From Castellaniella sp041677825 (GTDB lineage Bacteria; Pseudomonadota; Gammaproteobacteria; Burkholderiales; Burkholderiaceae_B), in the NCBI RefSeq assembly GCF_041677825.1, contig NZ_JBAYPG010000017.1:5798-69797 (forward strand): DNA of 64,000 bases, read 5' to 3'. Made by a program: the position numbers and the translations under genes. Under the pieces are notes generated by a model, which ran no database searches, was not told the DNA's origin, and saw only the letters and a program-made list of their open reading frames with translations. Shown piece after piece: positions 29,247 through 38,130 of this stretch; within the stretch, counting starts at the first letter, position 1, and each line of letters starts with the position of its first letter.

Positions 29247-30458
29247 ATGAACACTCACCTGACTGACACCCTGCAGCGCTGGCTGCCCGAATTCACCGAG
29301 ATTCGCAGAGACATCCATGCGCACCCGGAGACGGCGTTCCAGGAGCATCGAACCGCTGACCGGGTGGCGGCGCTGTTGGCATCCTGGGGCATCCAGGTCG
29401 TTCGTGGCCTGGGGGGCACGGGTCTGGTCGGCACGATTTCCGGGTCAGCGCCGGGGCCGGCCATTGGCTTGCGGGCCGACATGGATGCCCTGCCCATGAC
29501 CGAGGCCAACACGTTCGCGCACGCCAGCCGCCACCCCGGGGCCATGCATGCCTGCGGCCACGACGGCCATATGGCCATGCTGCTGGCGGCTGCGCGCCAT
29601 CTGGCCGAAGCCCGTGATTTCGAGGGCACCGTCCACGTGATCTTCCAGCCGGCTGAAGAAGGGGGCGGGGGGGCCAGGAAGATGATCGATGACGGCCTGT
29701 TCGAGCGCTTTCCAATGGACGCGGTCTTTGGCATGCACAATTGGCCGGGCCTGCCCGTGGGTCATTTCGGCCTGACCGAAGGGGCCATCATGGCCTCGAG
29801 CAACAGCTTCGGGATCACCGTGCAGGGGCGCGGCGGGCATGGTGCCATGCCGCATCTGGGGGTGGATCCGGTGGTGGTTGCCGCCCAGCTCGTGCAGGCC
29901 TTCCAGGGCATCCTGACGCGCAATCTCGATCCACTCGAATCGGCAGTCATCAGTGTCACCCAGATCCATGCCGGATCGGCCGACAACGTGATCCCCGATA
30001 CGGCAAGCATGCGTGGTACGGTGCGTACGCTGTCGACGGCGGCGCTCGATCTGATCGAATCGCGCATGCGCGACATCGCATTGCAATTGCCAGTCGCGCT
30101 GGGCTGTACGGCCGATTTCGAGTTTCGCCGCGAATATCCGGTCACCATCAATCACCGTGCCGAAACGGCGCTGTGCGCGCGGGTTCTGGATGAACTGGTG
30201 GGCGCAGACCGGCTCGATACGCAGGTGCGGCCATCGATGGGCGCCGAAGATTTCGCGTACATGCTTCAAGAGCGCCCGGGCTGCTATGTCTGGATCGGCA
30301 ATGGCGAGGGCGGCCACCGGCTGCCCGGGCACGGCAGCGGGCCCTGCACACTGCACAATACCAGCTACGATTTCAATGATGCCCTCATCCCCCTGGGGGC
30401 CGCGTACTGGGTGAAACTGGCCCGGCACGCCCTGCAGGGCCGACCCTCGGCGGGCTGA
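29247..30458 (+). CDS. M20D-family amidohydrolase (hippurate hydrolase-like)
   Basis: A zinc amidohydrolase of 403 residues related to hippurate hydrolase and IAA-amino acid hydrolase, cleaving N-acyl amino acids in the cytoplasm. The start resembles the family (EIRRDIHAHPET); metal ligands lie in MHACGHDGHMAM and PAEEGGGGA, and the C-terminal PSMGAEDFAYML carries a further one. The dimerisation domain sits between (GRGGHGAMPHLG). ATG 29247 is preferred; ATG 29226, seven codons upstream, is possible. The substrate cannot be assigned. Confidence 0.9.
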   Translation: MNTHLTDTLQRWLPEFTEIRRDIHAHPETAFQEHRTADRVAALLASWGIQVVRGLGGTGLVGTISGSAPGPAIGLRADMDALPMTEANTFAHASRHPGAMHACGHDGHMAMLLAAARHLAEARDFEGTVHVIFQPAEEGGGGARKMIDDGLFERFPMDAVFGMHNWPGLPVGHFGLTEGAIMASSNSFGITVQGRGGHGAMPHLGVDPVVVAAQLVQAFQGILTRNLDPLESAVISVTQIHAGSADNVIPDTASMRGTVRTLSTAALDLIESRMRDIALQLPVALGCTADFEFRREYPVTINHRAETALCARVLDELVGADRLDTQVRPSMGAEDFAYMLQERPGCYVWIGNGEGGHRLPGHGSGPCTLHNTSYDFNDALIPLGAAYWVKLARHALQGRPSAG

Positions 30459-30576
30459 TCACGCGTGGTGCGCAAGCCCCCGTTCCTGGTGGCGGTTCTG
30501 GCTGGCATGGCGGGTCGCGCCGCGTAGCCGGCGGATAGGGCCAATACCCTGGACGCTGCATCTGCCAGCCTGTGAT

Positions 30577-31296
30577 TCAGCGCGCCACGGCCACCTTCAG
30601 GGTACGGGTCGAACTGATCTTGTCGCTGCCCTCCGGCGTGATCTGTACGGTCACTTGACGGATCCGATAGCCCTTGGGCAGCTCGGCCGTGCCCGACAGG
30701 GTGGTGAACAGGCCCATTTCGAAGGGCATCACCGCCAGGTCGACGTAACCCGTATTGCCATTGCTCCAGGCACCGGTCGCCACAAATTTGGCTTCGCCCC
30801 TGAATATCGGTGCTTCGGCTCCGCCTTCGGGGGCATCCTGGATCAACAGGGCCTCGTAGTGCAGTTCGCCGTCCTGCAGTACCATGTTCGCCCCGCGGAT
30901 TCCCGGGGTGCCACCGCGCGGGTCGGGTGGGATGGCCGAAATCAGGCTGGACACGCTGGCCTGCATGTCAGCCATCTGCTGGCTCATCTGGTCGGCACGG
31001 GCCGACTGGGTCTGCTGATCCTGGCGCGCCTGGGTGATTTCCTCGTTGATTTTCTTGGCGTCGGCCGTCAGCCGCTGGTTTTCCAGGTGCGTCGTGTTCA
31101 GATCGAGCCGCAGTGCTTCGGATTGCTCGACCGTCAGGCGTTGCGGACCATAGCTGCGTTGCAGGAAGACGACCGCACCGGCGCCCAGCACAATGCCAGT
31201 GATGAGCAACAGCAGCCAGCGCGGGATCCCGCGGCTGCGCCGTGTGTAGCCGTATGGGGTGGGTTTGAAGGTGGGGCGTTTCGGGCCAAACGACAT
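30577..31296 (-). CDS. Uncharacterised single-pass membrane protein with coiled coil
   Basis: A protein of 239 residues that I do not recognise with certainty. A basic N-terminus (residues 1-26) is followed by one membrane segment (about 27-45) and then a long helical, Gln/Glu/Ala-rich stretch (about 52-115) with heptad character, probably a coiled coil. The C-terminal part from about residue 130 is beta-rich, with alternating hydrophobic residues. Topology is most likely N-in, with the coiled coil and C-terminal domain in the periplasm. Its neighbours are murU-amgK on the same strand upstream... that is, on the minus strand this gene lies downstream of murU by 52 bases. Co-transcription with the cell wall recycling genes is plausible. 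Confidence 0.75.
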   Translation of the reverse strand: MSFGPKRPTFKPTPYGYTRRSRGIPRWLLLLITGIVLGAGAVVFLQRSYGPQRLTVEQSEALRLDLNTTHLENQRLTADAKKINEEITQARQDQQTQSARADQMSQQMADMQASVSSLISAIPPDPRGGTPGIRGANMVLQDGELHYEALLIQDAPEGGAEAPIFRGEAKFVATGAWSNGNTGYVDLAVMPFEMGLFTTLSGTAELPKGYRIRQVTVQITPEGSDKISSTRTLKVAVAR

Positions 31297-31348
31297 GGTT
31301 TAATTCCTGTAAATCGGTGAACCGGCTTCAGACTGCCATACAAGTTCC

Positions 31349-32158
31349 CTAGGATAAACGGTTTGGGTGGGGTTCTGCATCCTGCTTGGGCGTACCGGTG
31401 TCTTTTGTGCCGCTGCCTGGTGCCTTCTGTCGGGTGCCTTGTGTGATTCGGGTCGAGACGGGGCCGGGTCCGTGTGCCTGCAGGTGGGCATCGAGCCAGG
31501 CCAGGCGTTCGGGGGTGCCGACGTCCACCCACCTGCCAGGGTGCAATTCACCGCTGATGCGCCCCGCGTCGATGCCCTGGCGCAACAGGGGGGCCAATGG
31601 CGCCGGCTGGCCCGGCTCGAGCAGGGCGAACAGTTCAGGGCGAAACACCCCCAGGCCGGCGTAGGTTCGCGCCGGTGCCGGCCCCGGGTTCAGGCTCAGG
31701 CGGCCGTCTGGCTGCAGGATGAAATCCCCTTCTGGATGGTGTGTCGGGTTGGGCACCATGACGAGATGCGCCAGGGTCTCGAGCGGCATGCTGTTTGCGA
31801 CCTGCAGGGCCCGGGCGGGATCCCAGTCGGTCCAGATGTCGCCGTTCATGACCAGGAAGGGCTGCCCCTTGAAGAATGGCAGGGCCTGTGCGATGCCGCC
31901 AGCCGTCTCGAGGGCAAGTGGCTCGGCAGAATACTGCAGCCGCACACCCCAGCGTTGGCCATCGCCCAGCGCGGCCTCGATCTGCCTGCCCAGCCAGGCG
32001 TGGTTGATGACGATGTCGGTCAGGCCGGCCTGCGCCAGTGCCTGTATGCGCCATTCGATCAATGATCGACCCGCGACCTCGAGCAGCGGCTTGGGCAACT
32101 GGTCGGTGAGCGGGCGCATGCGCAGCCCGCGTCCTGCGGCCAGGATCATCGCCTGCAT
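31349..32158 (-). CDS. murU: N-acetylmuramate alpha-1-phosphate uridylyltransferase MurU
   Basis: A sugar-phosphate nucleotidyltransferase of 269 residues. The N-terminal AMILAAGRGLRMRPLT and the PKPLLEVAGRSLIEW block define the fold, and VMNGDIW supplies a metal-binding aspartate. In the recycling pathway known from Pseudomonas it makes UDP-MurNAc from MurNAc-1-phosphate, bypassing de novo synthesis and therefore fosfomycin inhibition. The assignment as MurU rather than another nucleotidyltransferase comes from the ATGA overlap with amgK. The last 35 residues are a Gly/Pro/Lys-rich tail with no conserved features. Confidence 0.87.
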   Translation of the reverse strand: MQAMILAAGRGLRMRPLTDQLPKPLLEVAGRSLIEWRIQALAQAGLTDIVINHAWLGRQIEAALGDGQRWGVRLQYSAEPLALETAGGIAQALPFFKGQPFLVMNGDIWTDWDPARALQVANSMPLETLAHLVMVPNPTHHPEGDFILQPDGRLSLNPGPAPARTYAGLGVFRPELFALLEPGQPAPLAPLLRQGIDAGRISGELHPGRWVDVGTPERLAWLDAHLQAHGPGPVSTRITQGTRQKAPGSGTKDTGTPKQDAEPHPNRLS

Positions 32159-33219
32159 CAGAACGAGTACCCCTGGGTCTGCGGCTGCTGCCCGACCGCA
32201 TCGAGCACGCGCAGCAGTGGATGGAATTGGGGGTATCGTGCAGCCACCTGCCGCACATAAGTGAGCACACGCGGCAGGTGCACCAGGTAGCCGTGCTTCT
32301 GGTCGCGATGCGACAGGCGGGCAAAGACACCGAGAATGCGCAGGTTGCGCTGCAGGCTCATCCATTCGTATTCGATATGGAAGCGCGCGAAATCGGGGTC
32401 GACCGGCAGGCCTGCGGTACGTGCGTATTCCCAATAGCGGATGGCCCAGTCGAGTTGTGCAGGCTCATCCCAGGTCCAGCGGGCATCCAGTGCCAGCGAG
32501 GCGATGTCATAGGTGATGGGCCCCCGCAGCCCATCCTGGAAGTCGATGATGCCGGGGGCATCATCGACGGTGCCCGCGGGCGCCGGGATCAGGTTGGGCG
32601 AGTGGTAGTCGCGGTGTACCAGCACCTGCGGTTGCGCTGCGGCACGCCGGGCCAGCAGGGCGAAGGCCTGCTGGAGCGTGGATCGGACATGGGCATCGGG
32701 CTGAAAACCCAGGTGGACCTTCAAGTACCAGTGCGTGAAAACACCGAGTTCATCGAGCAGGCGGCTGGCATCCAGCGCAGGCAGGTGGCTTGCGGAGCAC
32801 TGCTGGAGGCGGACCAGGGCACGCAGCGCGGCACGATAGTGCCGCTGCAGGTCGACCGGGCCGAAAAGGCCGGCTTCGAGACCGTGCTGGAGGTTCTGCG
32901 GGCCCAGATCGGTCAGCAGCAGAAAGCCGTGGGCCGGTGCCTGCGCCAGCACCTCGGGTACCCGCAGCCCGCCGTGTGCGAGCAGGCGGCCCATCGCGAT
33001 GAAGGCGCTGCAGTCCTCGTGCGGGGGCGGCGCATCCATGATGATGAAGGGGGTGTCATTTTGCCCGAGAACGCGGAAATAGCGCCTGAAGCTGGCGTCG
33101 CCCGAGACGGGCGCGAGGCTGTCGACGACGAGGCCCAGGGTGTCGGGCAGCATGGCGAGCCAATCCAGAAGCAGTTCGAGGCGAGAATCGGGGGGGGCTG
33201 AAGCGGTCATGTCGGGCAT
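32158..33219 (-). CDS. amgK: N-acetylmuramate/N-acetylglucosamine anomeric kinase AmgK
   Basis: An aminoglycoside-phosphotransferase-fold sugar kinase of 353 residues that phosphorylates MurNAc at C1. The catalytic loop VHRDYHSPNL lies near residue 202, followed by IIDFQDGLRGPITYDIASL, the metal-binding DFQ motif. LLLTDLGPQNL in the N-lobe is typical. It overlaps murU by ATGA and is divergent from lptD, an arrangement shared with Pseudomonas. ATG 33219 is used; ATG 33210, three codons later, is equally possible. Confidence 0.9.
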   Translation of the reverse strand: MPDMTASAPPDSRLELLLDWLAMLPDTLGLVVDSLAPVSGDASFRRYFRVLGQNDTPFIIMDAPPPHEDCSAFIAMGRLLAHGGLRVPEVLAQAPAHGFLLLTDLGPQNLQHGLEAGLFGPVDLQRHYRAALRALVRLQQCSASHLPALDASRLLDELGVFTHWYLKVHLGFQPDAHVRSTLQQAFALLARRAAAQPQVLVHRDYHSPNLIPAPAGTVDDAPGIIDFQDGLRGPITYDIASLALDARWTWDEPAQLDWAIRYWEYARTAGLPVDPDFARFHIEYEWMSLQRNLRILGVFARLSHRDQKHGYLVHLPRVLTYVRQVAARYPQFHPLLRVLDAVGQQPQTQGYSF

Positions 33220-33268
33220 ACAATGGGGCCTGGAAACAGGAAACTGCCCGAGGCGGGTCAGGCTTCTC

Positions 33269-33274
33269 TATAAT
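33269..33274 (+). promoter_or_regulatory. Perfect -10 box upstream of lptD
   Basis: TATAAT lies 30 bases before GTG 33299 in the amgK-lptD divergent gap. No good -35 hexamer is found at 16-18 bases, so an activator or an extended contact may be needed. If used, transcription starts near 33281, which excludes the upstream ATG 33209 as the lptD start. Confidence 0.45.
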
Positions 33275-33298
33275 ACTGGGTCGTTGCCTGCTTTGGGT

Positions 33299-35731
33299 GT
33301 GCAGTCAAGCCAGGCCATTTTTTCATTTCCCGGACTCCTTGCCTTGTTGCCTTCCATTGTCCGTCCCGCGCTGCTGTGTCTGTGCCTCGTGACGTCCGTC
33401 TGGGCCGCAGGGCCTGGTGCCCAGACCACCGAGCATTCGAACGATGCCGATGCCATGCGCATGGTGGGCAGCCTGCGCCTGCACCCGGCGGTGTCCGAAG
33501 AGGCCTTGCCGGCGTTCCTGATGGGCGATCAGGTCACGCGCGATGCCCAGGGGCAGGTCCTGCTGCAGGGCGATGCGCAGGTCCGTCGGCTCGATGCCGT
33601 CGTCAAGGGAGACCGCATCACGCATGACCAGGCGAGCGGGCAGGTCGATGTGCATGGCAACGGGCTGCTCATGCGCGATGGTCATATCGTGCGCGGGCCG
33701 CACCTGCGCTACAACATCAAGACGGATCAGGGCGAGATCGAAGCGCCCCGTTTCTGGCTGGGCGCCACGGCAGGCCGCGGCCGGGCAGAACAGGCCGAAA
33801 TCTTCAGCCGCGATCACATGCGGCTGACCGACATGCGCTACAGCAACTTCGACGGGCCAGATCCCGCATGGTGGATCGAATCCAGCAAGGTCGACCTGTA
33901 CATGGCAGACAACGAAGGCGTGGCACGCAATGGCGTGTTGTACTTCAAGGGCGTGCCGCTGTTGTATTCACCGTATCTGTCGTTTCCGTTGCGCCAGGAA
34001 CGCAAGAGCGGCTTCCTGCTGCCCTATTACGGCACCTCGAGCAATGCGGGCATGGAAATCACCACCCCGTACTACCTGAATCTGGCGCCCAACTATGATG
34101 CCACGCTGTACCCACGCTACATGAGCAAAAGAGGCCTGCTCATGGGGCTCGAACTGCGTCATCTGGGGCCCGGCTCGTACACCCAGGCATTTGGCACCTT
34201 CAATCCAAAAGACCGGGTGCTGCAGGAACACCGCTGGATGTACTCGGTACAGCACGAACAGTCTCTGGGGTCGGGCTTCAATGCCTATCTTGATGCCCGC
34301 AAGGTGTCGGATGACGATTATTTCCGGGATTACTCTTCGTTCACCCTGTCCGACGCGGCCATTACCCACCTGCCCAGCCGGGCGCTGCTGACCTGGTCCG
34401 ATGATCGGTATTTTTCGGCCTATCTCGAATACTACCGCTACCAGACCCTGCAGGATGTCACCGGGACATTCCTGGCACCGCCGTACGACCTCTTGCCCAG
34501 GCTGAATTTCACCGCCCAGCACTACAACTGGAACGGTTTCGACGTGGTCTCGCAGAACGAGATCACGCGCTTCGTGGCGCCTGTCTACAGGGGCAGCGCC
34601 TTTCCATCCCAGAGCGGCCGGCGCATCATGCCCAATGGCACGCGCATGATCTCGTACACCTCGGTGTCGCGCCCGTTTGTCGAACCCGGGGTGTATGTCA
34701 CGCCGAAGCTGGGGCTGCATGTCAGCCAGTATGATACCGACTGGTTCGAAGGTTCTCCGAGCATGGTCCAGTACGCCGGCCGCCCGCGCAGCCAGACCCG
34801 CGTTCTGCCGATCGCCTCGGTAGACGCCGGCCTGACATTCGAGCGCGATGCCTCGCTGTTCGGCAATGCGGCCATCCAGACACTCGAGCCCCGCCTGTAT
34901 TATCTTTATGTACCATACCGCAACCAGGATGACCTGCCCGTATACGATACCAGCGTGGCGACCTTCAATTTCATGCAGGCCTTCGACGAGAACATCTACA
35001 GTGGCGGCTGGGACCGCATCAGCAACGCCAATCAGCTCACGGCGGGCCTGACCACCCGCTGGATGGATGCCGACACGGGGGTCGAGCGCCTGTCGCTGTC
35101 GGCTGCCCAGCGCTTCTATTTTGCCGACCAAGAGGTCGTGCTTCCAGGGCAAACGCCTCGCACAGCCGATGAATCCGATTTTCTGGTCGGTGCTGCGGCT
35201 GCACTGACCGATCGTTTCTCGATCAACTTCGATGGCCAGTTCGGGCAAAAGACCTTCAAGGGCAACCGGCTCAGCGCGGGCATACGCTGGACGCCCAAGC
35301 GGCTGGCGTCGGTGTCCCTGTCCTATCGGTACGAGCGCGATCCCAGCGTGTACTCCGAGCCCTACAGCCTCATGCCGCCCTCGGCGGATCAGCGCGCCCG
35401 CGAGCAGGTCAGCCTGACCGCGCAATGGCCATTTTCTTCGCGCTGGCATGCGGTGGGCCGCTATGATTATTCGCTCGTCGAGAAGCGCAACGTGCAGTCG
35501 ATTGCGGGGATCGAATATCGCGGCGATGGGGGCTGGGCAGCCCGTGCAGTGGTGCAGCGCTATGCCGTGTCGGCCGAAGACGCCAACACGTCGCTGTTCC
35601 TGCAACTCGAACTCAGCGGTCTGGGCTCCCTGGGCACCGATCCCATGTCGCTGCTGTCCGATCGCATTACGGGGTACCAGTCCACCACCCCGGTCATCCC
35701 CGAAAAATCCCAGTTCGAGAGGTACGATTGA
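33299..35731 (+). CDS. lptD: LPS-assembly protein LptD
   Basis: The outer-membrane translocon that places LPS in the outer leaflet with LptE. A signal peptide (PALLCLCLVTSVWAA) precedes the OstA-like periplasmic domain (about residues 80-220), then the long beta barrel ending in SQFERYD. The mature chain has no cysteine at all: the two adjacent cysteines near the C-terminus of the E. coli protein are replaced by GGW at 35528-35536. The start is uncertain. ATG 33209 lies upstream of the probable promoter, so GTG 33299 is taken; TTG 33344 would also leave a good signal peptide. The length, 810 residues, fits the family. The stop overlaps the surA ATG by one base. Confidence 0.9.
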   Translation: MQSSQAIFSFPGLLALLPSIVRPALLCLCLVTSVWAAGPGAQTTEHSNDADAMRMVGSLRLHPAVSEEALPAFLMGDQVTRDAQGQVLLQGDAQVRRLDAVVKGDRITHDQASGQVDVHGNGLLMRDGHIVRGPHLRYNIKTDQGEIEAPRFWLGATAGRGRAEQAEIFSRDHMRLTDMRYSNFDGPDPAWWIESSKVDLYMADNEGVARNGVLYFKGVPLLYSPYLSFPLRQERKSGFLLPYYGTSSNAGMEITTPYYLNLAPNYDATLYPRYMSKRGLLMGLELRHLGPGSYTQAFGTFNPKDRVLQEHRWMYSVQHEQSLGSGFNAYLDARKVSDDDYFRDYSSFTLSDAAITHLPSRALLTWSDDRYFSAYLEYYRYQTLQDVTGTFLAPPYDLLPRLNFTAQHYNWNGFDVVSQNEITRFVAPVYRGSAFPSQSGRRIMPNGTRMISYTSVSRPFVEPGVYVTPKLGLHVSQYDTDWFEGSPSMVQYAGRPRSQTRVLPIASVDAGLTFERDASLFGNAAIQTLEPRLYYLYVPYRNQDDLPVYDTSVATFNFMQAFDENIYSGGWDRISNANQLTAGLTTRWMDADTGVERLSLSAAQRFYFADQEVVLPGQTPRTADESDFLVGAAAALTDRFSINFDGQFGQKTFKGNRLSAGIRWTPKRLASVSLSYRYERDPSVYSEPYSLMPPSADQRAREQVSLTAQWPFSSRWHAVGRYDYSLVEKRNVQSIAGIEYRGDGGWAARAVVQRYAVSAEDANTSLFLQLELSGLGSLGTDPMSLLSDRITGYQSTTPVIPEKSQFERYD

Positions 35732-37233
35732 TGTCCCCACTGTATCGAATCGCCTGTGTCATGCCGCTGGTGCTTGCCCTGCTGGGGGTGGCGCCTGCAA
35801 CGGCCTGGGCGGCAAACGGCAAGGTGGCCGGCAAGCAGCCTGCACAGCCCGCAGCCGAGCAGTTTGTCGATGGCATCGTGGCCGTGGTCGATCGGCAAGT
35901 CATCACGCTGGCCCAACTGGATGCCAAGGCCCGGCAGGTTCAGCAACAGATGCACATGCAGGGCATTCCGGTACCGCCCCCCGAGGCGCTGCGGCGCCAG
36001 GTGCTGCAGCAGATGATCAATGCGGTGCTGCTCGACCAGGAAGCCAAGCGTGCCGGGCTGCGGGTCACCGAGGCCCAGATCGACCAGGCCGTTCAGTCGG
36101 TGGCACAGCGCAATCGCATCACGCCCGAACGCCTGCGCCAGGAGGTTCAGGCCACGGGCATGTCCTGGGACAATTATCGTAGAGAACTGAGCAACCAGAT
36201 TCAGGACGACATGCTGCGCCAGCGCTTCGTCCAGGAGCACATTTTCATCAGCGACCGGGACGTCGACGCCTTCCTGCAGACACATGGCGATATGCCGCTG
36301 CGTCTGCCGCAGGCCGAACCCGAACCCGAGCCAGAACCCAGCCCGGCGCCCCCGCCCAAACCCAGTGGTCCCGAGCTTTTCGAGGTCGCCCAGATTCTGG
36401 TCGAGGTGCCCGATTATGCCTCCCAGGAAACGGTGGATGAAAAGCGCAAGCAGATCGAGGCCCTGCTCAAGAAGGTTCGTGGGGGTGCGGACTTCGCTGG
36501 TGTGGCGGCCGCCTCTTCGGATGGCCCCCAGGCCCTGGATGGTGGCAACATGGGGGTTCGGCCGCTGAAAGACTGGCCCGATCTGTTCGCGAAGACCATC
36601 GCCAATATTCCGCCCGGCGGGGTCAGCGGGGTGATTCAAAGTGGCCGCGGCTTCCACATCCTCAAAGTGCTGCAGCGCGGCTGGGCCGAGCCACCCGCAC
36701 TACCGAAGCAGGCGCGCAAGGCACCGCCGCCGAAGCCGACCCCACCGCCGGTCGCTGCGCCCGGGCCCGTCATGGTCACCCAGACGCATGCGCGCCACAT
36801 TCTTCTCAAAACGTCCCAGGTGGTCACCGATGACATGGCACGCCAGACGCTCGAAGGCTTGCGTACCAGAATCGAACACGGTGAATCATTCGAAGAACTC
36901 GCCAAGCGCTATTCCGAGGACGCCTCGGCCCCTCAGGGGGGCGACCTGGGCTGGCTCAACCCCGGCGAGGCCGCGCCAGGCTTCGAGCAGGCCATGGATG
37001 CCCTGAAAGAGGGCGAAGTCAGTGAGCCGGTACGGTCCCCGTTTGGCTGGCACCTGATCCAGGTGGTCAAGCGCCAGAGCAAGGACATGGAAGGCGAGTA
37101 TCGTCGCATGCAGGCTCGCGATGAATTACTGCAGCGTCGCATCGGGCCGGCCTACGAAGACTGGATCGATCAGTTGCGCAGTCAGGCGTACATCGATAAC
37201 CGCCTGGAAAAGCGGCGTCACCCAGAAGACTGA
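35731..37233 (+). CDS. surA: Periplasmic chaperone/peptidyl-prolyl isomerase SurA
   Basis: A 500-residue periplasmic chaperone for outer-membrane proteins such as LptD. The signal peptide ends near ATAWAA (about residue 28). The N-terminal chaperone domain (FVDGIVAVVDRQVITLAQLD onward) is followed by two parvulin domains, at about 215-325 and 347-450, and the C-terminal helix. Both junctions are proline-rich linkers: alternating Pro-Glu at about 196-213 and Pro/Ala/Lys at about 331-345. These make it longer than E. coli SurA (428). ATG 35731 is used, with GAGAGG upstream. Confidence 0.94.
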   Translation: MSPLYRIACVMPLVLALLGVAPATAWAANGKVAGKQPAQPAAEQFVDGIVAVVDRQVITLAQLDAKARQVQQQMHMQGIPVPPPEALRRQVLQQMINAVLLDQEAKRAGLRVTEAQIDQAVQSVAQRNRITPERLRQEVQATGMSWDNYRRELSNQIQDDMLRQRFVQEHIFISDRDVDAFLQTHGDMPLRLPQAEPEPEPEPSPAPPPKPSGPELFEVAQILVEVPDYASQETVDEKRKQIEALLKKVRGGADFAGVAAASSDGPQALDGGNMGVRPLKDWPDLFAKTIANIPPGGVSGVIQSGRGFHILKVLQRGWAEPPALPKQARKAPPPKPTPPPVAAPGPVMVTQTHARHILLKTSQVVTDDMARQTLEGLRTRIEHGESFEELAKRYSEDASAPQGGDLGWLNPGEAAPGFEQAMDALKEGEVSEPVRSPFGWHLIQVVKRQSKDMEGEYRRMQARDELLQRRIGPAYEDWIDQLRSQAYIDNRLEKRRHPED

Positions 37234-37236
37234 TCG

Positions 37237-38043
37237 ATGGCGCAACGGGCCCGCAAGCGCTTTGGCCAGCATTTTCTGGCAGACCTGTCGGTGGTCGATG
37301 CCATGGTGCGTGCCATCGATCCGCAGCCCGACGACGTTCTGGTCGAGATCGGGCCCGGCATGGCCGCCCTGACAGCGCCCCTGCTGCAGCGGGTCAGGCA
37401 ACTGACGGTCATCGAGCTCGATCGCGATCTGGCGGTCCGCCTGCAGGCGCAATGGCCCGAATCCCGCCTGCGGGTCCGCTGTGCGGATGCGCTGTCCGTC
37501 GACTTCGGGCAGCTGGCCGCCGATACGGGTGCAGGTGCCTTGCGCATCGTCGGCAACCTGCCCTACAACATTTCCACTCCGCTGCTGTTTCATCTACGCG
37601 CCTTCGCTGGCCTGGTACAGGATCAGCATTTCATGCTGCAGCGGGAAGTCGTCGAGCGCATGGTGGCGAAGCCCGGCAGCAGTGCGTATGGGCGTCTCTC
37701 GATCCAGCTGCAGCGCAGCTATCGGCTCACCTCGTTGTTTGATGTGCCGCCGGATGCGTTTGATCCACCGCCGCGGGTGATGTCATCGGTGGTGCGGATG
37801 CGCCCATTGGCCTTGTCCGCGCAACGGCAGGCGCTCAGTGAACCCCTGTTCGAGGTCTTGCTGGCCAGGGTGTTCGAGCAGCGCAGGAAAATGCTCAGGG
37901 GCAGCCTGGGCGATTGGGCGCGGCTGCTCGACTGGCAGGCGCTGGGCGTACAGCCCACGGCCCGCCCGCAAGAGCTGTCGATCGGCCAGTTCCTGGATCT
38001 CGCCGATGCGCTGGCAGCCGCAGGGGTGTCCATACGGCCCTGA
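37237..38043 (+). CDS. rsmA: 16S rRNA dimethyladenosine transferase RsmA (KsgA)
   Basis: A SAM-dependent enzyme of 268 residues dimethylating A1518 and A1519 of 16S rRNA. It begins with the typical RKRFGQHFL, has the SAM motif EIGPGMAALT and the catalytic NLPYNIST, and ends with QRRKMLRGSL and a short helical domain. It starts three bases after the surA stop, so lptD-surA-rsmA is one operon, an order widely conserved in proteobacteria. It converges with the MaoC-like gene. Confidence 0.96.
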   Translation: MAQRARKRFGQHFLADLSVVDAMVRAIDPQPDDVLVEIGPGMAALTAPLLQRVRQLTVIELDRDLAVRLQAQWPESRLRVRCADALSVDFGQLAADTGAGALRIVGNLPYNISTPLLFHLRAFAGLVQDQHFMLQREVVERMVAKPGSSAYGRLSIQLQRSYRLTSLFDVPPDAFDPPPRVMSSVVRMRPLALSAQRQALSEPLFEVLLARVFEQRRKMLRGSLGDWARLLDWQALGVQPTARPQELSIGQFLDLADALAAAGVSIRP

Positions 38044-38130
38044 GCGCGCTGCGTACCCTGGCTGCGCACGCATCGCGCTGGCCGGAACCGCGGGCCCATG
38101 ACGGGCCGTCATCAAGCGTGGCCGCCGGCA

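Noticed and set aside
27212..29266. Plus-strand open frame of 684 codons opposite mnmC
   Set aside because: Composition is Arg/Gly/Gln-rich without domains, and the minus strand encodes clear MnmC motifs throughout.
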